Below, piece after piece: positions 12,149 through 23,945 of a stretch of 64,000 bases of DNA (the first letter of the stretch is position 1; each line of letters begins with the position of its first letter). The stretch covers positions 124,001-188,000 of the forward strand of contig BDDD01000895.1 of assembly GCA_001972305.1 (NCBI GenBank). Direction: 5' to 3'. Made by a program: the position numbers and the translations under genes. The notes beneath the pieces are model-generated. The model saw nothing but the letters and a program-made list of their open reading frames with translations. It was not told the DNA's origin and searched no databases. The DNA comes from Cephalotus follicularis. Lineage: Eukaryota; Streptophyta; Magnoliopsida; Oxalidales; Cephalotaceae.

Positions 12149-14092
12149 TGTAATATTTAAAACTTTCAGATTAGGCAGTGGAAAAACACATTCCTTAACA
12201 TCCAAGCTATGCTAATTCCAATTCCAACACACATACCATCCAAGGAACACCACACCAATTCCATAATCAAATTAACACATTTGCATGCTAATGTGACAAA
12301 CCAAATACAAAGCGAATGTTTAGAAGCTATACCAACTATGGAGGCTCCTTCTCTTTGCCAATACTTGCTTGCGAAGTAAACTTTTGAGACTCCAAGTCCT
12401 CCACACCAATTGGATTCCAAATCCCTTTGAATTTCCTCCAAGCCCCTCAATTCCAAACCCTAGGTGTTCTAGTTTATAATTTAAGCTTCAATTACAGCAT
12501 GCAAGCTTTCCCAAGACTAAGGATGTCTCAAAGGATAGCTAGTTGTGTAAGAGCTTGTACCCTAACCTATATGCCAAAAAGGGTCAAACAAAATTGACAA
12601 GAGTTTATCAAAATTGTTCCGCTCTAAGTACCTACTAGGCCTTGGTGATGAAAATCTATGAAGGGAAGTGTAGAAATTTTAAGCTCCAAGCTTGGAATTA
12701 AGAAGAATTTGAGCAAACCCTAGGAAGCACTTTCTTTTATCCTTTTCTCTCTTGGAATTCGGCTGGTGCAAGAAGATTAGAGAGATTTCTACATGTTTCC
12801 AAAACAATCTTCTCTTATATATTAATTATGTAGGATAATGTGAGGTTGTGACATGTGTCAACCATCCAATGGTGACACATCTCACATAATCCACTTAACC
12901 AATATATGATTTTATAATTATAATCAAGATATAAATGTCCAACATTTGTTGAGATACCATTCTCGGGTAGGACCCTAAAGTCTCCGTTATTATCGGCAGT
13001 TTTGATAAATTACCGAAACACCGCCAAGGTTTGGTTAAGCCATTCTAAATAGTCTCAGACCTATTTAAAATGCTTATGGACCAATATCTAATATTATCCA
13101 TGTGAGAAATTAATCAAATTAATTTCCTCACTGATTTATCACACATCACCGTAACGCCTGACTTTTTCCTGTCGTCAGTTTGCGTGTACTATAATCCCTC
13201 ATCATACTTGGCTCCGACTGAGGTCTAGGGTAAGGATACATGTCAACCCTAGTTATACATCAGTAGCTAAAATATCTTATCATTACTAGGAACTTTTTTA
13301 GACATCACTGAAAATCCAATTTCCAATCAACCTCAACCTTGGCCAAGGATTTCAAAAGTCCACAGTACAATTAGACCAAATTATGGCTGATCACCTTCGC
13401 TCAAGTGTGACGATCCCATATTGCGCACTCACTTATATCCATACATATTCTATCAAGCCCAAAGACCACCCGATTGTCAGCCCCATGAAAGAATTGAGTA
13501 ATGTGGAGATCAAAGCAAGACAGTCTCTATACAATATAGAACAGTCGCTTAGGTCTAAGGATCAAACGAGTTCTCCAAGAACTCGCTAAGTGTCCAACAC
13601 TTATACACAACTGCAACATGTAAGAATCACTATTGATAAGAGAATATATATTATTAAATAGTGTTTCCTAAGCAGGTCCTGTTTAGTGTACACATTCCAA
13701 GTGTACACCCTGCACTTACCCTAGTGTTCCCTACATATGGTAGTGAGAGTCTCCATCATCCCCTTTCCCAAGAGCAGGCAACGTGGGTGCAAGTCTATCC
13801 AGTTCACAAATGCCCAGCAAGTGAACCTACGACTTGGAACTAATTTGACATAAGGGATAAGGTAGCCAATCTGACTACCTCCATGCTTGGCATCTAACCT
13901 TATGTCAGCGCATCATAAGTGTAAGTAGGTTAATTAATCTTCTTCAATCATGTGATAAAACACAAGTGATTATGCCATAAACAATATTATAATAATAACA
14001 CATGTCTTATAAATGGAAAAAGACTGCTTATATACATATAAGTCCCAATATATAAGCCCATCCAATAGCTTATTGGGTCACCCTATCTAACA
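12149..14092 (-). repeat. Copia-1 3' LTR
   Basis: On the minus strand the LTR starts TGTTAGATAGGG at 14092, right after the polypurine tract, and ends ...AAATATTACA at 12149; length 1944 bp. It is similar in layout and moderately in sequence to the copia-2 LTR at 30970-33144 (for example the 'gtgtgacgatcccat' and 'cagtcgcttaggtctaagga' neighbourhoods near 13400-13560). No gene inside. Confidence 0.75.
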
Positions 14093-14104
14093 ATCTCCCA
14101 TTTG
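14093..14104 (-). other. Copia-1 polypurine tract
   Basis: On the minus strand AAATGGGAGAT directly precedes the LTR start TGTTAG. It overlaps the last codons of pol (EGQMGDC then stop), as often in this group. Confidence 0.75.
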
Positions 14105-15433
14105 ACCTTCAAGCCATGCATTCCTATAGCCTAAGCCCATGTTCCGACGATGACACTCTAAAGCCTTTGTGCCCATAGCCTTGGTTAATGGATCTACTAC
14201 GTTAGCCTTTGAGGCAACCCTTTAAAGTTGTATGTCTCCCCTACTAATGATCTCTCAAATCAAATGATAGTGCTACTAGATGTGTTTGGATCGCTGATGA
14301 GACCGTGGTTCCTTGGCATGTGCTATAGTCTACCATTTTCACAGTATATGACAATCGTACTACTAATGGTAAGAATAACTCCTAGTTCAGTGATGAACTT
14401 GTGCATCCAAACACCCTCTTTTATGGCATCTGAGGCTGCTATGTATTTGACTTCAGTGGTGCAGTCCGCTATGGTCCCTTGCTTTGAGTTGCGCCAGCTC
14501 ACCGCACCTCCGTTCAGTACAAACACATACCCAGAAGCGATTTGTGATCATCCAGATCACTGTCAAAACTAGAGTCTGTATAGCCCTCTAATTTCAGCTC
14601 ATTATCTTTTCCATATATCAAGAAGACGTCCTGAGTCCATGTAAGGTACTTCAAAATTCCCTTGACCACTTCCCAGTGCTTTTCATCGGGATCAAACTGA
14701 AATCGACTTGCCATTCCTAGGGCATGCGCAACATCAAGCCTAGTACATAGCATGCCATACATGATTGACCCTACTACCAAAGTATAAGGTATCTGACTCA
14801 TGCTTTCTCTCTCTTCCAATGTCAAAGGAGACATCTTCCTAGAGAGTAGAATTCCTTCACCAATTGGCAATAGGCCTCTCTTGGAATTCTCCATGCTAAA
14901 CCATTTCAGCACCTTGCTGATGCACTGGCTTTGGGAAAGCCCAAGCAACCTATTAGAACTATCCCTGTAGATCCTGATACCCAGTATATAGGTGGCTTCT
15001 CCCAGACCCTTCATGAAAAAGTTCTTAGCAATCCATACTTTCGCGGCCTACAACATCCCCATATCATTTCATATGAGTAGAATGTCATCCATTGATAACA
15101 CTAAGAAAGTGATATTCGGCCCATCCTATTCACAATAAACACATGGCTCATCTACGTTCTTAATGAAGTCAAAAGATATGACAGCTTCGTCAAAACGTAA
15201 ATCCCAGCTACGAGATGCTTGTTTCAGTCCATAAATGGATCCTTCGAGCTTACACACCATGTACGGATGCTCGATGGATGTAAAACCCTTGGGTTGAGAC
15301 ATTTAAATGTCCTCGTTGAGACACCCATTTAAAAATGTCATTTTTACATCCATTTGCCATATCTCATAATCATAATGAGCGACAATAGCAAGCAAAATTC
15401 GAATGGACTTGAGCATAGCGACTGGTGAGAAAG
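14100..15433 (-). pseudogene. pol: Copia-1 pol, RT and RNase H part (broken)
   Basis: Minus-strand blocks: reverse transcriptase from SPVAMLKSIRILL (about 15430) through WQMDVKMTFLNG, an active-site region reading SMDDILLI (about 15110-15080; family norm YVDD), then MKGLGEATYILGIRIYRD (15014-14960). RNase H follows: GYTDSSFDSD, GGAVSWRNSKQGTIADCTTE and KYIAASDA (14610-14330). The extreme C-terminus DPLTKAMGTKALECHRRNMG and EGQMGDC ends at about 14092. Several stops and frameshifts, e.g. inside RT near 15300, make it non-functional. The 5' portion of the gene lies beyond element A. Confidence 0.85.
15429..15433. other. Target-site duplication GAAAG, left copy (element A)
   Basis: GAAAG immediately precedes TGTAACGCC of element A and is repeated right after the element end TGTGACA at 25476-25480. 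Five-bp duplications are typical of LTR-element integration. Confidence 0.95.
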
Positions 15434-15607
15434 TGTAACGCCTGTGATTTTCATGTACTGTAATTTCACAATGTAATCGTACCACATTTGTGGAATTAAT
15501 AAAGTGATGGATTTTTCCGAATTTGATGATGTTTTCCCAAGTTATGGTGATGTTGATTTTAATCAATCATATACTTAGAAGTGTGATTACTTGGTATTTA
15601 TGCTGGG

Positions 15608-15762
15608 GGCAGTCGACTGGTATGGAGGACCAGCCGACTGGATGGTTACATATGGGGGCAGTCGACTGGCGGGATGAACCAGTCGACTGACCAACTGTCG
15701 TGACACTTGGCAACAGACTGCCAGGCGAACAATCGACTGCCAGGGAAAGGCAGCCGACTGGA
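15608..15762 (+). repeat. CAGTCGACTG array, LTR-proximal (element A 5' LTR)
   Basis: Palindrome-like 10-mers start at 15610, 15631, 15659, 15680, 15730 and 15751. Pairs are 21 bp apart and pairs follow each other at about 49-50 bp. Spacers differ. The counterpart in the 3' LTR is missing because foreign sequence replaces it (23032-23360). Confidence 0.85.
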
Positions 15763-16239
15763 TCATGCTCTGTTTATTGCATGTGACAGAAATCACATGT
15801 TATAACTGACAGTAGAAGAGGAGGCCATCTGTGCTTCATGCAGTCGAGAGGATAGAGGGAGAGGACACTTGTGCATCATGCACAACTCCATGGGGCAGAG
15901 AAATCAGGCCTGTGAGTGTGCATGCATGTGAATGAGGGAGTGTGGCAATTAGTGCCATGTGAGGAGTGAAGGAAGAAAAGGATGAAAAGCTCTGCATAAA
16001 ATGTCTTCACTCACCTCCCTCGTACTGGTACTGATAAGACAAAGAACCAAGAGGGAAATAGTGAGAGAAACATAAAGAAAAGAGAGTGTTTACCATTGTT
16101 GAGGCTTGGAGCTCGAGTTGGAGCTGTTGGGCTATTCTTGGAGCTGCTGGGCTTGGAGTTGGAGCTTCTGGGGATCTCCAAAAGCCACTGATTGGAATGC
16201 AAAGAGGTGGACTTACAGATTCCTAACTTGCAATCAAAG

Positions 16240-17737
16240 GTAGGGGAAGTTGTAATGGCATTTTGAGTTTAAACTTACTGCATGTTCCATGATTTGAAAT
16301 GCCTGGTTTTGTGAGTTGTAGCTACTGAATTTTGAATGTGCTTAATACTGTTTTCAACTACTATGCCTGCCTACTGAGAATCAATGTGATTATTATGCAT
16401 GCATGTTGAACCTTATATGGGTTGGCTTGTATGATGAAATGAGTGTTGGATGAGTTGTTATATGGATGATATGACAACCTGTAGTTGTATTTCCTGTCCC
16501 TGAGCTTAATTTATCTGCTTACCATGATCCGTTGGAGTAGTTAGATCGATTGTATGCCACTGGATCGCATAGCAGCCGACTGTTGAAGGAAGACAGTCGA
16601 CTACTCAATGATACCAGTCGACTGCCAATGGAAAGCAGTCGACTGTTCATACTTCGTACTGCCCAGAAATGGTAACCTGGGAAATATTCTCGTATGTGTA
16701 CACTGTAACTGTCGACTGTTGAAGAACAACAGCCGATTGCCTTATGGACAGTCGACTGGTAGAAGGAACCAGTCGACTACTAATACTGCTCGACCCAGAA
16801 ACAGTTGACTGGTAAGGATTCGAGCCGACTGGTTGGACTGCTGTTTGCCTAAAATGATACGAAATGATGCCGATTCTCACTAGGATGCATTTGAGCATTT
16901 GTATGCATTGCATATGTACTGTTTAGTGCCTGTTTGTACTGTTTGTACTCGGATTATGATTTCTAATGTGTTGTTACTTTAGAAATGCATATGTAATTTG
17001 AAACTGCGATATTGAGTACGAAATGAATATTGATATCGTATTTTCAAACATCTTTGGAAACCGATTTCCACGACTGAAACTGTTTAAACATAATTTCTAC
17101 TAAAAATGCATTATTTCAAATGTTGTCACTTTTGAAACATTTTGGAAATAACCTACCTGTTGTGGATCTAAACGATCACTACTGTCCTGTTTACTGTACT
17201 GTTACTGCTTGAGTTCACTGTTTGCTCTATGAATTGTTATGTGTTTGTGCTTGAGCCACTAGCTGTATGGCGGAGGCTGCCAGCGCCGGTTAGTGGTAGG
17301 GTTGACCTAGGGGCCAGGAGTATGGTTGGGTAACTCACTGTACTGTTGCGTCGCTCGGTTGCCTGAAGTAGGGACCGGAGTGGGAGTGTAGCGTGGGGCC
17401 AGGAGTTGGCGGCGTTACACATACTGCCTGTTGTTGTGGTCCTATGTGGACATCCTGTACTGCCTGTTGGTCCTTCTCGGACATTACTATGTTTGTTGAT
17501 GTAACCCTGGCCGGGCTACTACTGTACTGTTTCTGCATGCATATATTCATTATATATGTACCCACTGATATTTTACCGTACTGTTAGATATATATATTTT
17601 ACATATATATATAAACTAGACTTTCTACTGCACTGCATCATTCATGCATTCATATCATGACATGCATTTAATTTTCATCCCGAACTACTTTTATGACTTA
17701 GCCGAGTGAGGACAAAGGCTAACCCCCTACTTTACAG
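16240..17737 (+). promoter_or_regulatory. Possible leader intron in element A 5' LTR
   Basis: AAAG|GTAGGGG at the left edge matches a plant 5' splice site; at the right edge GGCTAACCCCC gives a branch-point-like CTAAC followed by a pyrimidine-rich stretch and TTTACAG. Both edges recur in LTRs B and E, which otherwise differ strongly. This is an inference from conserved signals; no transcript evidence is available here. Confidence 0.4.
16573..16832 (+). repeat. CAGTCGACTG array, inside the possible intron (element A 5' LTR)
   Basis: Copies start at 16573, 16594, 16615 and 16636, exactly 21 bp apart, and again at about 16709, 16730, 16749, 16770, 16802 and 16822 with steps of 19-21 bp and one skipped position. 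Variants are CAGCCGACTG, CAGTCGACTA and CAGTTGACTG. Confidence 0.88.
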
Positions 17738-18126
17738 ATTGATGCAGTGGATTGTTTGATTGGCATGGACGAAGAGCAAGTGTTATGTTGTTCTAGTTTT
17801 ACTATTCTCCTGTCTTGTAATAAACCTGGTATTGGTTAAGGGACTGATGTACCGTTGTAATGGTTTTGTTTACAGATGGATTTTAACCTTGTACTGTAAT
17901 TAAAGCTCCATTTTGCAGGAGATTAACAATGTTGGGTTGTTTTGTGTAGCGTGTAGTATGGGATGCACGCTACGGATTTTACAGCTTATGGTTTTATTTA
18001 TATGCTTACGCAAATGACAACTTGTTAAAAGTTTAAATTTTTATGGTTTTTACATGAGCTGTAGTTATGTGTTAATTGCCTTTACTGCTTATATGTCGTT
18101 TCTCTTTAAACGGGGTGTGATAAGAG

Positions 18127-18138
18127 TGGTATCAGAGC
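18127..18138 (+). other. Primer-binding site, initiator-Met tRNA type (element A)
   Basis: TGGTATCAGAGC, complementary to the 3' end of plant initiator methionine tRNA, lies four bases after the 5' LTR. It primes minus-strand DNA synthesis. Confidence 0.93.
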
Positions 18139-18232
18139 ATATCCCATATATGCTTAGCTAGGATACTTTCCTTGGCAATTAATGCATTGTTTTCCTAAAG
18201 TCGTGACTGACCGTCGACCTTTTTATAGGAAA

Positions 18233-19354
18233 ATGGACCGAAGGAGAACTCGAGCTAGGGCTAGAGCTGCTGGAGCTAATGCCCCTGAGGAGGAAAATGT
18301 TCCGCAAGGGATGAATATTCCCCAAGATGACAGAGATCTGATGGCTCGGATTGCAGACTATTTTCAGCAACAGATGGCCTTTAACAGTGCTAGTGCGGAG
18401 GAGATGCGCCAGTACCACGCGCAAGCTCGACCGCAACATAGGGCTCCCGACCACTGCCCGGGAGAGGATGGTAACAATTTTGGGAGAGATATTGAGAAGT
18501 TCATGAGGCTGAATCCACCCAGCTTCAAGGGAGAACTTGATGCTACGATTGCTGAGAGATGGCTGCAAGACCTGGAGAAGATCTTTGAAGTGATGGACTG
18601 TACTGATGCTCAGAAACTGAAATTTGCTGTGTACCGCCTATGGGGTGAGGCCACTCATTGGTGGGAGATGGTTAGGGCAAAATGGGAAACACAGAGACTG
18701 GACAGTACTTGGGACAGATTCCAGACGGAGTTCTTGGAGACTTATGTTCCTCATAACGAGCAAGAACAATGAGAGACTGAGCTCTTGGAGTTGCGACAGG
18801 GTGAGATGACCGTGGCTGAGTATCAAGCATGGTTCATGGAGCTGGCCAGACATTCACATTATCTTGTAGCTGATGAAGCGAAGAAGATACGGAGATTCCT
18901 AAGAGGTTTGCGACCGGATCTTCGGTCAAGGATTAGAGATATTGAGCTGAAGACTTTTGTGGAGGTTGCTCAGAATGCCAGACTGTTGGAGATGATATCC
19001 AGCGAGGACCGAGCTGAGAGAGCTCATGCAAAGGAGAGTAAACAGAGTCCTACACAGTCCCGACCAGCATCGTCAAAGTGGCAAGATGGTGGTTCTCCGA
19101 CGAAGTCGTCGAAGAACAAGTCTCAACAGAGAGCTTCACAGGGTACTCCTAGCCAGGGGAGTAATGCTAGATCTGGAGGATGCTTTTACTATGGTCGTAC
19201 CGCCCTTCAACAAAAAGATTGCTGGAGATTTAATGGCTGGTGCTTGAGGTGTGGGGTAGCTGGTCATTCAGTGAAGGACTGTCCAAAGAGTCCTACTACA
19301 ACGCCTACTGGACCGGCGAGTAGCAGCGGTGGTGCGGCGGCAGGACCGTCATAG
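18233..19354 (+). pseudogene. gag: Element A gag (capsid and nucleocapsid), broken by one stop
   Basis: The ATG at 18233 opens MDRRRTRARARAAG, matching the starts of the B and E gags (MDGRRRRGRRG and MDLRRGRRGRR). The central retrotransposon gag domain is clear: PPSFKGELDATIAERWLQDL, YRLWGEATHWWEM and ELRQGEMTVAEYQ. Near the end, a degenerate knuckle (CFYYGRTALQQKDCW, second Cys lost) precedes an intact CCHC knuckle CLRCGVAGHSVKDC at 19241-19282. A TGA at 18770-18772 sits between EQEQ and ETELLE where relatives have Arg (CGA), and a TAG at 19352 replaces a Gln codon at the gag/protease boundary. There is no frameshift. The product would coat the RNA in virus-like particles in the cytoplasm. 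Confidence 0.93.
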
Positions 19355-22300
19355 AGGAGGGATACCGGCAAGGGCATCGCAAAAGGTAGAATTTTTGTAC
19401 TTGCTCAGACAGAGGTTCTAGAGTCAACTTCTGTTGTTGGAGGTACTCTGTATATATATGGTTATTCTGCTAGAGTACTGATGGATTCTGGAGCATCACA
19501 TTCTTTTATATCTGCACGTTTTGCATCTTGCTTAGATGTTACCCCTGACTGCATGTCATACATACTTGATGTGAGTACACCGACTGGGACTTCTATGTAT
19601 ACTGACTCAGTATATAGGAGTTGTGAGATGTCTATGGCAAACATTCCTTTGTATGCAGATTTGATTGTGCTGCCTATTCGTGGCTTCGATGTTATATTGG
19701 GGATGGATTGGCTATCGACATACCGTGCTCGTATGGATTGTTACCATAAGACTGTGGATTTTTGTCTGCCCGAAGGAACGACTTTTCAGTTCAAGGGAGA
19801 CAAGGGGTTCTTGACACCGATCATATATTTTATTCGAGCATCGAGATACCTAGAGAAGTGATGCGAGGGATACCTGGCCTATGTGATTGATCGAAGGAAA
19901 GAGAAAGGCGTGAGCTTGGAGGAAATTCCAGTTGTGTGCGAATTTCCGGATGTGTTCCCTGATGACTTGGGATCCTTACCACCGAAGAGGAGTATGGAGT
20001 TCGTTATTGATATTGTTCCTGGAACGGCTCCTATCTCTAAATCACCCTATCGGATGGCTCCTGCTGAGATGCAAGAGCTAAAGCTACAGTTACAAGACCT
20101 GATTGAGAAGGGTTTTGTTAGACCCAGTGTTTCTCTGTGGGGTGCGCCTGTACTATTTATGAAGAAGAAGGATGGGTCGATGAGGCTCTGCATCGACTAC
20201 AGAATGTTGAATAAAGCAACTATCAAGAACAAGTATCCGTTACCCCACATTGAGGAGTTGTTTGATCAGTTGCAAGGATCGAGGTTGTTTTCCAAGCTCG
20301 ACTTGAGGTCAGGTTATCACCAACTGCGGGTAAGGGAAGGAGACATTGAGAAGACTGCCTTCCGGACGCGATATGGTCATTAGGAGTTCCTGGTGATGCC
20401 GTTTGGTGTTACCAATGCACTGGCAGCTTTTATGTCATTGATGAATGATGTATTCTGGCCATACCTGGACCAGTTTGTCGTGGTGTTCATTGATGATATA
20501 TTGGTATATTAGAGGAGCGAGGAGGAGCACGCTCATCATCTGAGGCTAGTATTGCAAGTTCTGAGAGAACACCGGTTGTACGCCAAGTTTGGCAAGTGTG
20601 AGTTCTGGCTTGACCATGTGATCTTTCTCGGTCACATAGTATCTGGAGAAGGCTTGACGGTGGATCCGTCAAAGACTGAAGTGGTACGAGACTGGCCGCA
20701 ACCGAAGAATGTGACGAAGGTGCGCAGTTTCCTTGGTTTGGCGGGATATTACCGGAGGTTCATCCAGAACTTTTCGCGGATAGCAGAGCCCTTGACCAGA
20801 CTGACCCAGAAGAAGACTCCTTTTATCTGGGACAAAGACTGTGAGGCTAGTTTTCGTAAACTGAAGGACCGGTTGGTTTTCGCTCCTGTTTTGGCATTAC
20901 CTGATGGTAATGAAGGCTTTGCAGTGTATAGTGATGCATCAGGTAAGGGTTTGGGCTGTGTATTGATGCAGCGAGACAGAGTGATTGCATATGCCTCAAG
21001 GAAGCTAAAACCGTATGAAGAAAACTACCCGACTCATGAACTTGAGCTTGCAGCTATTATCTTCGCCCTTCAGAAGTGGAGGCACTATCTTTATGGGGCG
21101 CAGTTCGAGATCTTTACCGATCACAAGAGTTTGAGGTACCTGTTTTGTCAGGACACACTGAACATGAGACAGTGCAGGTGGTTAGAATTCTTCAATGACT
21201 ATGATTGCAGTGTTCAGTACCACCTGGGGAAGGCGAATGTAGTCGCTGATGCCTTGAGCTGCAAGGCTATGCTGGCCAGTGCGATGGTGTCACAATGGAA
21301 GATGTTAGAGGACTTCCAGGAATGGTCTCCATTTAATCAGTCACCGGGGATCTTTCTAGCCGACATGCAGGTACAGCCTATGTTACTGGATCACATCAGG
21401 GATGCACAACCACATGATCCGGAGTTACAGCAGAATCAAGAGAATCTGGACTCAGAATCCAATTTTCGAGTGCATGCTGATGGTATTCTGAGGTACCGGG
21501 GACGTGTGTGTCTTCCGAACGAACCGAGGTTGAAGGATGAAATACTTCGCGGGGCTCATAAATCTCTGTACAGTATTCATCCTGGTAGCACTAAAATGTA
21601 TCAAGACATGAAGAAGTGTTATTGGTGGCCCGGCATGAAGCGGGAGATCGCTGAGTATGTGGCAAGGTGTTTGACTTGCCAGACAGTTAAGGCCGAGCAC
21701 CAGAGACCGGCAGGTTTGTTGCAACCTTTGCCAATTCCAGAGTGGAAGTGGGAACATGTTGCGATGGATTTTGTTTCAGGTTTTCGTCTGACTCAGAACC
21801 ATCATAACGCTGTGTGGGTTATCGTGGATAGACTCACCAAATCAGCGCACTTTCGGCCTACACATGTTACCGATTCTGCGAGCAAGCTAGCTCGTTTGTA
21901 TGTAAAGGAGATAGTGAGACTGGACGGTGTTCCAGTCAGCATCGTATATGATAGAGATGCCATCTTCACTTCCAACTTCTGGAAGAGATTTCAGACAGCT
22001 TTCGGGACGAAGCTAAATCTGAGTACTACCTTCCACCCTCAGACCGATGGTCAGTATGAGCGTACCATCCAGACCTTGGAGGATATGCTACGGGCGTGCA
22101 TTATTGATTTTGCTGGTACTTGGGAGGATCACATTCCTCTGATAGAGTTTTCTTATAATAATAGCTATCTTTCCAGTATTGGCATGGCACTGTTTGAGGC
22201 ACTGTATGGGAGGAAGTGTAGATCTCCTGTGTGTTGGGATGAGGTCGGGGAGTGACCTTTACTCAGGACTGAGTTAGTGGAGGAAACTTCAGAGAATATC

Positions 22301-22804
22301 AGGTCGATCAAGGAGAAGCTGCTTGCTGCTCAGAGCCGGCAGAAGAGCTATGCGGACAGTGTCAAGAGAAGGCCTTTAACCTTCAGTGTGGGTGATCATG
22401 TATTCTTGAAGGTTTCACCATGGAAGGGCGTGCAAAGGTTTGGGAGAAAGGGCAAATTAACTCCTCGCTACATTGGTCCTTTCGCGATTCTAGAGAGAGT
22501 TGGGGAGGTAGCCTACCAGCTTGCCTTACCTCCTGCACTGTCAAACGTGCACGATGTCTTCCATGTATCGATGCTGAGGAGATAAGTCTCGGACCCGTCA
22601 CATGTCCTGGATCATGATACTGTTCCGATGCAAGATGATCTATCCTGTGAGGAATTGCCTGTGCGGATTCTTGATCGGAAGACGCAGATTTTGAGGAACC
22701 AAACCATCTCCATGGTCAAGGTTCAATGGCAGTTCCACCGACCTGATGACGCAACTTGGGAGCGTGAGGAGGATATCTGAGAATGCTACCCGCACCTGTT
22801 CTAG
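19355..22804 (+). pseudogene. pol: Element A protease-RT-RNase H-integrase-chromodomain polyprotein (broken by stops)
   Basis: Continues in the gag frame to TAG at 22802-22804. Protease: MDSGASHSF at 19481. RT: about 20090-20640 with VFIDDILVY at 20483. RNase [11 protein letters not shown] near 20930 and [10 protein letters not shown]. Integrase: zinc part HPGSTKMY...CLTC (about 21577-21685), core aspartates in MDFVSG (about 21763) and YDRDAIF (about 21950), glutamate in YERTIQTL (about 22055). The GPY/F module reads RYIGPFAILERVG (about 22465), and the tail VKVQW...DDATWEREEDI resembles a Tekay-type chromodomain. Premature stops: TGA 19859, TAG 20381, TAG 20510, TGA 22253, TAA 22583, TGA 22778. 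No indel breaks the frame. The 20510 stop falls directly after the RT active site. Confidence 0.94.
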
Positions 22805-22837
22805 TCTCATTTTGAATTTCGAGGACAAAATTCTTTT

Positions 22838-22851
22838 GAAGGAGGGGTGGA
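22838..22851 (+). other. Polypurine tract of element A
   Basis: GAAGGAGGGGTGGA directly before the 3' LTR start TGTAACGCCC. The same 14 bases precede the 3' LTR of element B at 44996-45009. Confidence 0.93.
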
Positions 22852-23031
22852 TGTAACGCCCGTGATTTTCATGTACTGTAATTTCACAATGGAATCGTAC
22901 CACATTTGTGGAATTAATAAAGTGATGGATTTTTCTGAATTTGATGATGTTTTCCCAAGTTATGGTGATGTTGATTTTAATCAATCATATACTTAGAAGT
23001 GTGATTACTTGGTATTTATGCTGGGGGCAGT

Positions 23032-23360
23032 NTCAAGAGGTTATTGTAAACACATTTCAATTACTTGTAAAAAGAGGAGAATCCTCTAAGGCTTTGAGGT
23101 CAAAGTCTTGTGATTGAGGTCAATCACAAAGTTGTGAGGTGTAACGATTTGCGCCCTTAATCAAATCGAGATAGTGGAAACTCAAGGAGCTCCCTTGGGA
23201 AAAGTGGATGTAGGCAAGAGTTAGCCGAACCACTCTAAATATCGAAGAAGTGTTTCTTTCCTTATCTATTTACATTTAAAGTTTTTAAATTTCCGCATAT
23301 TCCTCAATATTCAATTCACCCCCCCCTCTTGTATATTGCAAGAGTATTTTATTTCAAAAA
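23032..23360. other. Single N followed by foreign copia-LTR-like sequence
   Basis: At 23032 the LTR text '...gctgggggcagt' meets one N, then 328 bases resembling the 3' part of a SIRE-like copia LTR (GTAGGCAAGAGTTAGCCGAACCACT; compare the 54340-54370 region). At about 23361 the family A LTR resumes at the equivalent of 15986. Either an assembly mis-join or a real replacement. Confidence 0.8.
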
Positions 23361-23945
23361 GCTCTACATAAAACGTCTTCACTCACCTCCCTCGTACTGG
23401 TACTGATAAGACAAAGAACTAAGAGGGAAATAGTGAGAGAAACACAAAGAAAAGAGAGTGTTTACCATTATTGAGGCTTGGAGCTCAAGTTGGAGTTGTT
23501 GGGCTATTCTTGGAGCTGCTGGGCTTGGAGTTGAAGCTTCTGGGGAGCTCGAAAAGCCACTGATTGGAACGTAAAGAGGTCGACTTACAGATTCCTAACT
23601 TGGAATCAAAGGAAGGGGAAGTTGTAATGGCATTTTGAGTTTAAACTTACTGCATGTTCCATGATTCGAAATGCCTCGTTTTGTGAATTGTAGCTACTGA
23701 ATTTTGAATGTGGTTAATACTGTTTTCAACTGCTATGCCTGCCTACTGAGAATCAATGTGATTATTGTGCATGCATGTTGAACCTTATATGGGTTGGCTT
23801 GTATGATGAAATGAGTGTTGGATGAGTTGTTATATGGATGATATGACAACCTGTAGTTGTATTTCCTGTCCCTGAGCTTAATTTATCTGCTTACCATGAT
23901 CCGTTGGAGTAGTTAGATCGATTGTATGCCACTGGTTCGCAGAGC

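Larger units (their letters stand above)
15434..18122 (+). repeat. Element A 5' LTR
   Basis: Starts TGTAACGCCTGTG and ends ...GGGGTGTGATA; the last dinucleotide is TA where the 3' LTR has CA, a C-to-T change. Two arrays of the CAGTCGACTG palindrome are inside (15608-15762 and 16573-16832). A splice-donor-like AAAG|GTAGGGG lies at 16239/16240 and an acceptor-like CTAACCCCCTACTTTACAG ends at 17737. The remaining sequence has no gene. Confidence 0.92.

Noticed and set aside
18120..18140. A host tRNA gene at the GGTATCAGAGC matches (also 43397, 54516, 62570)
   Set aside because: Only the 11-12 bases complementary to the tRNA 3' end are present, at primer-binding sites next to LTRs; no cloverleaf.
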